A stretch of DNA of 64,000 bases, from NCBI GenBank assembly GCA_038501785.1, contig JBAMJR010000066.1, positions 934,001 through 998,000 on the forward strand. Direction: 5' to 3'. Numbering within the stretch: the stretch's first letter is position 1; each line of letters opens with the position of its first letter. Under the pieces are notes generated by a model. The model did not search any database and was not told where the DNA came from. It saw only the letters and a program-made list of their open reading frames with translations. Of the stretch, positions 56,840 through 64,000 are shown piece by piece. The position numbers were made by a program, and so were the translations under genes. This stretch comes from Myoxocephalus aenaeus. Its lineage: Eukaryota; Chordata; Actinopteri; Perciformes; Cottidae.

Positions 56840-58680
56840 TTAGCAACAGAGTGCTTCAGAGCTTACTACGTATTTAATTCCGCTGCTTTAAATGCGATGC
56901 AGCTACTCGACAGTCATCAGGAGGCCTCTGGCTCGTTGGTCATGTGACGCTCCTCCTGATGGTCTTCATCCCTGCAGGCTTTCACACTGCTGTGGGCGGT
57001 GGGAGAGCCAGAGCAGGTGAATTACAGTAGTCTGAAGAGGTGCAACCAGAGGGGCGGCTCTGCAATGCCGAGTGCTGTAATCTCCTGAGGAGATAATGTG
57101 TGTTGAGAGCCTCGTGAGGCATCACTCGACAGAGAGAGAGAGAGAGAGTTTTATAAAAACAGCCGGTTGTTTCTCTCAGCTGAGCTTTTGGCATTTAAGA
57201 GCCGGCGTCCCTGACATCGTGACCAGCGAAGCACAAACACGGACGACTCGGAGGGAAATGGAGCTAAATGTCGAATACCTGCTGGACTCTGCAGCCGCTG
57301 AACCTCGACACTGACCAGAGATCTCACCTGAATATTAAACCTCTGCAGCTTCATCCTCGCCACAAAGAGGAAAACACAACGCAGCTCCGTTCTGTTTCTG
57401 TCAGACTCAACGTCTAAACGAGGGTGAACTTAAGAGATTCACCTGTCATTTACATTGTAGGCATTCAGATGAACAGCAGAAAGAAGTTGACATTTCTGAC
57501 TAAGTAGCATTGCTTGAATCTAACAGTAAAGGGTTCAACACGTCTGAGCTATTACAGCAGAAAGGATATTTCTTTGACTCTAGAGAACGTATTATGAAGA
57601 ATAATGCTTGTAAATTGAGAGTTGTTTTGCTTCAAGATGAGACCACTTCAGAGGAAAATGACAACCAGACGACTATGTGATTATGCTGTCTTAAATCTAC
57701 TGTGGTAGAAAATAACAGTGTTGACTGACCTAATACTGGGCTGAAATAAGACCCCGTTTCTTTCTCAGGTGAAAGTGTAATGCAGAACTTCACTGACAAG
57801 AGCGGGAAACCATTTTATTGACATCTGAGTGACGCGATATGCCTTTTGAATGTTTAATCGTTTCTTGTACCTGAGGAGGATTTAAAGGGAGAGAAAGAGT
57901 CCAACCTCTCCTCCGGTCCATCCATTCATCCGCCGTGTCACTTCTATCATTCGGGGGTGAATAAACTGTGAATCTCGCGGCAGTAAAAAGTCAGTAAAAA
58001 AATCTTTGCCGTGTCGAGGCCTTGGCACTGTCAAGCTCGATTAATCACGACTGACGTGATAGGTGGACTTGTACTTGGCACGGGAGAGACAGAGAGGGAG
58101 GCCACAGCTCATTCACCTGCTCCGTCCACTTCTTTACCGATCCGCTGGATAACAAAGTGCCCGCGGAGTCCGTGACGGAGCCGGAGACCCTGAATACCGA
58201 TGAGCTCCATCCATCACCTCCACAAACAGAGTGAACAGAAGGTCCTGCGCTTCAGTCCGTGAGCCCCGCAGAGCCGGAGTCCAGAGCCGACTCGCTCAGC
58301 CATTCGGAGCTCGTAGCAGAAAGCAGGATAATGAGGCTCTGGCCGGCGCTTGTTGTGGCTGCAGAGCGCCAACAATTATCTTCAAGCGGGAAAACGCCAA
58401 CGTTCATTTCACTATGCCGCGCAGCTTCTACCTCCAGATTCTGCCAGGATGTAATAAAGAAATATAAAAAATAGTGCTGTGTAAATATTCACAGGAACGG
58501 ACATTCTACTTTACGTTGGAGAGGCCATGTTGGGCTTACACACAATAACAAAGATGTTGTGGTATTTGATGATGCTGAAGACTTGAGGACTTGAGGTCTT
58601 GGTGACACGTGCCTCCTTAGTGTGAGTGAGCATGCATTGCACTGAATTAAATCACAACTTATTGACGTTGCACAAGAGTT
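56840..58680. other. Upstream intron, nothing recognised
   Basis: Moderately GC-rich around 58080-58390, with a (GA)n at 57129-57148. I looked here for the signal-peptide exon on the minus strand and found no convincing candidate. Confidence 0.45.
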
Positions 58681-58801
58681 GGGCCGATAGCAACACACAC
58701 AGAGGGAAGTTGGATACATTCTCTGCTCAAGTAGACATGAATGCACTTTATCTATTAGTGGTTTGCTGCTATAAAGATACTTAGGTATCCCAAAGGAAGA
58801 C

Positions 58802-58884
58802 TACCAGGAGTGGGGTTTGAACCCACGAGGGCATACGCCCATTGGATCTTAAGTCCAACGCCTTAACCACTCGGCCATCCTGGT
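58802..58884 (-). tRNA. tRNA-Leu (anticodon TAA)
   Basis: 83 nt on the minus strand, identical to the consensus copies at 18812 and 52220. Same strand as cntnap4. The upstream flank (plus 58890-58930) keeps TATAATGACTTTGATATG after a T run. Confidence 0.93.
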
Positions 58885-59069
58885 GACAGTTGCATATCAA
58901 AGTCATTATATTTGTAAAAAAAAAAAAAATCAAGAATTCCCAACACAAGTTCATCAACAAACCGTAGGGAAGTAAGGTGGCTTCATTCTCTGCTCAAAGA
59001 ACATTATTACACTTTATCTGTATCTATTAGTGGTTTGCTGCTATAATACTTATGTATCAAATTGAATTC

Positions 59070-59152
59070 TACCAGGAGTGGGGTATGAACCCACAAGGGC
59101 ATACACCCATTGGATCTTAAGTCCAACGCCTTAACCACTCGGCCATCCTGGT
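59070..59152 (-). tRNA. tRNA-Leu (anticodon TAA), variant T loop
   Basis: 83 nt. All stems pair. The T loop reads TTCATAC instead of TTCAAAC, changing the B box, and CTTGTGGG replaces CTCGTGGG. 3' flank mirrored at 52562. Confidence 0.85.
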
Positions 59153-59208
59153 TTACATCAACATCATCATATTTGTTAAAAAACATTCACATTACTTCAC
59201 TATGTATT

Positions 59209-59211
<3 letters not shown>

Positions 59212-59288
<77 letters not shown>
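59212..59288. repeat. (TA)n microsatellite
   Basis: About 38 TA units, with a further short TATA run at 59307-59321. Confidence 0.97.
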
Positions 59289-59291
<3 letters not shown>

Positions 59292-60378
59292 GTAATGTAA
59301 TGTAATATATATATATATATATTACAATGAAACAATGAAAATGTATGAAATAAAAATCCCTCAAGTAAAAGACTTAGAAAAAGAAAAATAGTGCAGATGT
59401 TGAAATATAGGAATCAACTATATGTATGAAATATAATACTGTGGTGGACTGGTGTGCAGTAGTGGTCAAATTAATAAGCAGGATAAAATTAATAAACTTT
59501 ACTCAAATGATGATCAACCACAATGATTGACACAGAGATTGTGGCCTCACTACGGTGGTTACTAGAATAAAGATAATGAGAAAAACAAAAAATAATGACC
59601 TCGTTAAAAAATCTGCTGTAAAGATGACCACAAATATCAGTTAAATGTTGTTGTTTTTATATTAATGTAATGCACACTATGTGTTGGATTTATATTCTGG
59701 CCGTGATAGATTAAACAAGCTGATTAAAACTGCTGAATTATTCAACAGTAGCCAGTATCTGTTCTCAAGCTGCCTGTGGCCCGACTTAATTGATTAATTC
59801 AAATGCAGAGCGGCGCACCGTGCTAACTAATACCCCGAAGGTAAGGACATGGCAGGAGCTCTCCTCTCCTCGTTTAATTAGCATTGCTTTGACACATAAT
59901 TAATAGCACAGAATGAGAGAATCTGATCAGTCTTCACACCGGCATATGGCGCCTTCCATCTACAGCCACGCCTCAACAACAAAGACCTCCCGAAGCTGCT
60001 TCATTCTACGTATACAAACTGACACCGGGGGGAATTATTCTACATATTTTAGGATGATATAAACATGAATCATGTCATCCTATCTGTAAATTATTTACAC
60101 ATTAATAGAAAGAAGAAAAAAACACCGGCGATCACGTTTAAAAAAGGTCTTCTTATGTATTATGTTTCAGCAAGAAAACATCATCAGCGCAAGAAAATCA
60201 GTATAAATGGCAATTTATAATACGGGTAGATCAAATCAAGCATTCTGATTGGTTGAGAGTGAGTCACGGGGTGTACTTTATTCAGCCATAAAGTACTGTA
60301 CAGCCTGTTTACATTTAGAGCGTTCCATATCAGTGCGCACTTAAAATAACAGGTAGATTTAAATTGCGCGACCGTTAG

Positions 60379-60752
60379 TGTTGGATTCTCGGTCCGCTCT
60401 TTAGTCTACAGTTTCTCCTCCTGGTTTCCGCCCACTGCCACGATGAAGGAGGGGGGCTCCTTCATCCCAGCTGTTGGCCGTTGCCTTGATCACCGGCAGG
60501 TGATTAAAGGTCCACAGCGTGACCCGGCTTATTGTCGGGTTGTTACTATGTAAGAATTGGTCACACGAGCGGTTGAGTTGCCCTCCCGACTCTGGAGCAG
60601 GAGAGGTGGATCTCCTGTGTTCGCTGCACCTGACCGGTAGCATTCGTTTGTATCTGTTTGTGGTGTCTTGTTTACTTTAAATAAAGTCCGCCCGTGGAAC
60701 TGTACTGCTGCGTGTGTTGCGTTTGGGTCCGCTACACCACACACTCCTAACA
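60379..60752. mobile_element. Solo LTR with 5-bp target duplication
   Basis: 374 bp, beginning TGTTGG and ending CCTAACA, flanked by GTTAG on both sides (60374-60378 and 60753-60757). It contains AATAAA (about 60679) followed by GTCCGCCCGTGG and TTGGGTCC before the end, like many fish LTR retrotransposons (probably Ty3/gypsy-like). No internal coding region remains. Confidence 0.85.
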
Positions 60753-61213
60753 GTTAGTTGCCGTTTCAAGCTTGACAGTTAAAAACATGTTTGGTGTAAA
60801 CTTTTATATCGTCACGTCCGCAGTAACGACTCGCAGACGTTGGTTTCCTTAACTTGCAGGTTTATTGCTTGAGTGTTCACAGTATTGCAACGGGGCTCTT
60901 CGCTGACAGCAAGTTAACGTTAGCTCAAACGGAACAGCTAACAAGCTCACGTAGCGTCCCCCACACTAGCATAACGAACGACAACACACACGTCACTTCC
61001 TCTCTAACCTAAAGATGAGGAATGAAAAGGGTTTGATCACAAAATCGTGATAATTTCCAGTGAGAGATAATTACGTCGGTAAATTCCCGACGCGAGGCAA
61101 GTTCTCTAAACATCATGGAGGAGAAAAATGACGGAGAAAAGACGGACAGAAGCAGCGAGAGCACTTCTTTACATCGGTGGCTGAGCGTCATCCTGCACCC
61201 TGCTTTCAACCGG

Positions 61214-61246
61214 GCTGGTCAGTAAATCGCAGATTTACTGACCAGC
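61214..61246. repeat. 15-bp perfect inverted repeat, 3-base loop
   Basis: GCTGGTCAGTAAATC, GCA, then its inverse. Confidence 0.85.
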
Positions 61247-61404
61247 TCGTCCGTTTTATAGTCCCGTATGTGCGTCCCGTGCGTCCCGGGACTATTTTCT
61301 CTGCCGCTGAAATGCGATACACAACGTTTTGCCGGCTACAACTATTTTGTGCTGAAAGGCAGCTTACATTACTATTTATAAAGTCGCAGGTACCCGTATT
61401 ATAA

Positions 61405-61552
61405 AAGCAATAAGGTACTCGAGGCAGTACTGTGTCTACAATAATGTACAGTTCAAGGGTTTGCCGGCCCTCCGCTGCGCGTCGGGCCTAACAACTCCCT
61501 TGAACAGTACATTATTGCACGACACAGTACTGCCTCTCGTACCTTATTGCTT
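61405..61552. repeat. Foldback with about 55-bp arms
   Basis: AAGCAATAAGGTAC...TTCAAGGG (61405-61459) and its inverted copy (61497-61552), with a few mismatches; GC-rich 37-base centre. It directly adjoins the inverted repeat ending at 61404 and may be the sub-terminal part of one element. Confidence 0.8.
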
Positions 61553-62304
61553 AATTGTAAAACACAGCTGAGGTTCAAATAACCATAATTGCATAATAGG
61601 ATCTATCCGTGAAGGAATTGCAGAGGAGGTTTGATCGCAATAGTCAGAAATCAATAATGAGCAGTGTCGCAAGCTGAAAGAATAATATATCAAGTATCAA
61701 GGAAACATATGACAGACTAAGACACAAAGAAGCGCATGAATAGGCTCCTTCTTAATGTTCATACATTTACATATTAATAAGCATTTTATTGAGGAAAAAT
61801 AGTAATAAAGGTAGTTTTTGCTAATGAAATATCTTTTCTGAAACTAGCCTGTAAAGAGATACATCTGAAAGAGGACATGACTATAATGGTGACACATTGC
61901 ATGTATCTGGGAATCCACTTCAAGACTACTGAAGCCGACAAAGACCAGACACCTCACACATACATTGTTTTAGCTGCTATCCCCACCTGACAAGTTTTTG
62001 CATTCAGAGATCTATCGAAACTTGGTGGACTTGGTGGAATAACACAAATGCAGTGTGCTGCCTCTTAGAGATTATATTCTGCTACGACACTGCCTTGCTA
62101 ATTAAGTTTTTGTTGTATCAAAAACACATTTTGAATGAGTCTTATGCGGAATAAGTCCGCATAAGGAGGAAGTCTGGGGGTGGATGGTTGACTGTTGTTT
62201 GTATCGTGTTCAAACTGAGTACTATTGTTTCAATTTTCAATGTTAGAGGTGCAAGATCCAAGTTGTTGTTGATATTATAAAAACTGACCATCCCATAGGC
62301 ATGC

Positions 62305-62387
62305 TACCAGGAGTGGGGTTTGAACCCACGAGGGCATACGCCCATTGGATCTTGAGTCCAACGCCTTAACCACTCGGCCATCCTGGT
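62305..62387 (-). tRNA. tRNA-Leu with anticodon CAA (array variant)
   Basis: 83 nt, all stems perfectly paired, otherwise identical to the TAA consensus. The anticodon loop is CTCAAGA, so the anticodon is CAA (reads UUG). Leucine identity elements of the body are unchanged. Confidence 0.88.
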
Positions 62388-62632
62388 GGTATTTATGTAA
62401 ATTCAATTATTCTTGTAAAAAAAAAACGTACTAAAAGAGCACTGACACACAATTGTTGCAAGACATTACAAAAAAATAAGAATTCCCGACACAACGAAGC
62501 AAGGAGAAGCTCTGATAGCAGCGCACACAGGGAAGGCGGCTTCATTCTCTGCTCAAGTAGACATTAATCCACTTCACTGTGTCTTGTAGTTGTTTGACCC
62601 TTTAATCATAGTATTGTATTTCTAGTCATTTA

Positions 62633-62715
62633 TACCAGGAGTGGGGTTTGAACCCACGAGGGCATACACCCATTGGATCTTAAGTCCAACGCCTTAACCA
62701 CTCGGCCATCCTGGT
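62633..62715 (-). tRNA. tRNA-Leu (anticodon TAA)
   Basis: 83 nt, all stems paired, variable arm GGGT-GTAT-GCCC, identical to the copy at 51936. 246 bp from the previous copy. Confidence 0.93.
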
Positions 62716-63031
62716 ACCAATAGCAAGTCAATTTTACATCAAATCTGTGAATGGTTTAAATCAACACGTGAAGCAGTGGAAAGTGAAGTGGATTTTGTTT
62801 TCTTCCTGTAAAACAATTTTATATTTCTCGAAATATCAAAACTATTTCCTTAAGACATATGCAGCAGTGGTTCATTTCCTTTTTCTCCTGGAAAGGACAA
62901 AAAAAACTAATTGCTACAAAGCGAGAAGAAGCTCTTATAACAACACACATAGAAAAAAGGTGGCATCATTCTCTGATCAAGTAGACATCCAGCTTTATAG
63001 TAATACTACCGTCAGTATTAGAATAGAATTC

Positions 63032-63114
63032 TACCAGGAGTGGGGTTTGAACCCACGAGGGAATACACCCATTGGATCTTAAGTCCAACGCCTTAACCAC
63101 TCGGCCATCCTGGT
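63032..63114 (-). tRNA. tRNA-Leu (anticodon TAA)
   Basis: 83 nt, all stems paired, variable arm GGGTGTATTCCC as in 18010. Its 3' flank shares TATGTGTGTTGTTATAAGAG and GGAGAAAAAGGAAATGAACC with the 18010 unit. Confidence 0.92.
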
Positions 63115-63359
63115 GACATTTATACATTAAAGTCAATATATTTGTAAAACAAAACATACAAAAAGCGCACTGGAACCCAATTATCTTTCCAATGTGTTGA
63201 TTTCATTTACATTCCTCCACGAACAAAAAACTTGAAACTGCAAGTCAATATTTCAATGAAATCGTTGCATCAATCAATCAAGCAATCAATGCTGCTATTC
63301 TCATTTGTGTAAAACTGACCTGTTGTGATTTTTTCCATACTTTCTCAAAATGTCTAACT

Positions 63360-63876
63360 CAGGGGTGCCCAATACGTCGATCGCGATCGACCGATCAATC
63401 TCGGAGGTAGTGCGGGTAGATCGCATGCCATTAAAAAAACTTTATCGACAAAACCCAGCTCCCAGAGTGCAAATTAATGTTGATCACCACGGACGCTGCG
63501 CCCGCAATGGTCTGCCAAGTGCAGGAAGGACGATGTTTTCCCCAACTTACTTAATTACCACTGCATAATACACCAACAAGCATTATGCACTACAATGCTA
63601 AACATGAAAGAGATCATGGATGTGGCAACGTCTATTCAAGCGAGAGCTCTTCAAAGACGGCTGTTGCGTGCCCATCTGGAGAAGGACTGCGGCCACTCTG
63701 ACTTCCTGCTGCACACTGATGTGAGATGTCTTATAGAGCTCTGTCCGGAGATAAAGGAGTTTCTCCATGTTGTTAAATATGCAGAATACAAACAACTAAA
63801 TGACGATAAGTGGCGATCATCTGTCCTCAAAGCTGCAGTCCATAATTTGAGGAACTTCCAAAACCATGGAAAGTGA
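63360..63876 (+). pseudogene. hAT transposase remnant
   Basis: Begins CAGGGGTGCCCAATACGTCG, a hAT-style end, followed by GATCGCGATCGACC. A frame from 63595 to 63876 reads VATSIQARALQRRLLRAHLE, LLHTDVRCLIELCPEIKEFL and YAEYKQLNDDKW, resembling the catalytic region of ZBED/GTF2IRD2-like hAT transposases, but with a deletion after DVR and only about 93 codons. Inserted in a tRNA repeat unit. Confidence 0.75.
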
Positions 63877-64000
63877 GGTGGCTTTGGTTTTCTTTCTCTA
63901 AAACGATTTAATATTTCCTAAAATGTCAAACTATTCCCCTTAAAACGTATGCAGCAGTGGTTCACTTCCTTTTGCTCCAGAAAAAGCCAAAAAAATGAAT

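Larger units (their letters stand above)
60215..61404. mobile_element. Possible DNA transposon remnant interrupted by the solo LTR
   Basis: TTATAATACGGGTA (60215-60228) recurs as a perfect inverted copy at 61391-61404. Between them lie the solo LTR and non-coding sequence. Ends and target duplication are not clear. Confidence 0.4.

Noticed and set aside
47293..64000. Signal-peptide exon (exon 1) of cntnap4
   Set aside because: I looked for a minus-strand ATG, hydrophobic leader and phase-1 donor and found no convincing candidate; it may lie beyond the window.

Overview
This is vertebrate nuclear DNA, most likely from a spiny-rayed (percomorph) teleost. It has long AT-rich introns, very long CA/TG microsatellites, a fish L2-type LINE, hAT and piggyBac DNA transposons, the dispersed repeat ending in CCCCCTGGTGG that I associate with percomorph genomes, and a tandemly amplified tRNA family.

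The only host protein gene I can support is on the minus strand and spans most of the window. Fifteen exons between 47292 and 798 encode a contactin-associated protein of the CNTNAP3/4/5 clade, closest to CNTNAP4 (Caspr4) as I remember the family. In protein order they give the discoidin domain (47292-31488), laminin-G 1 (29280-22922), laminin-G 2 (21524-16730), EGF 1 (9742-9636), the fibrinogen-like module (8103-1575) and the start of laminin-G 3 (968-798). All fifteen have AG/GT boundaries and matching phases, giving an uninterrupted 2463 nt (821 codons). The signal-peptide exon and the C-terminal part (rest of laminin-G 3, EGF 2, laminin-G 4, transmembrane and cytoplasmic segments) are not seen and presumably lie outside.

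Twenty-one full or broken copies of a tRNA-Leu gene (mostly anticodon TAA) sit in the introns. Eight to nine are on the plus strand at 15.2-21.0 kb, on both sides of two coding exons. Six more are on the plus strand at 51.2-53.3 kb, and five on the minus strand at 58.8-63.1 kb in the upstream intron. Copies share long flanks, so they arose by local duplication of units of several hundred bases, including inverted duplication.

Other mobile DNA: a near full-length L2 LINE (4.08-7.22 kb) with one frameshift, a decayed LINE 3' end (45.7-46.3 kb), a two-exon piggyBac transposase gene with an open frame (54.16-56.45 kb), a 374-bp solo LTR with a 5-bp target duplication (60.38-60.75 kb), hAT-type elements at 0.2, 26.0 and 63.4 kb, a pair of CTG/GCTAGC-rich foldback elements (27.3 and 49.3 kb), a MITE inside a tRNA unit (19.1-19.8 kb), and several smaller foldbacks. 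Two 73-bp tandem arrays (11.2 and 47.9 kb) each carry four copies of a motif resembling the CTCF core. Everything else is intron sequence in which I see no gene.
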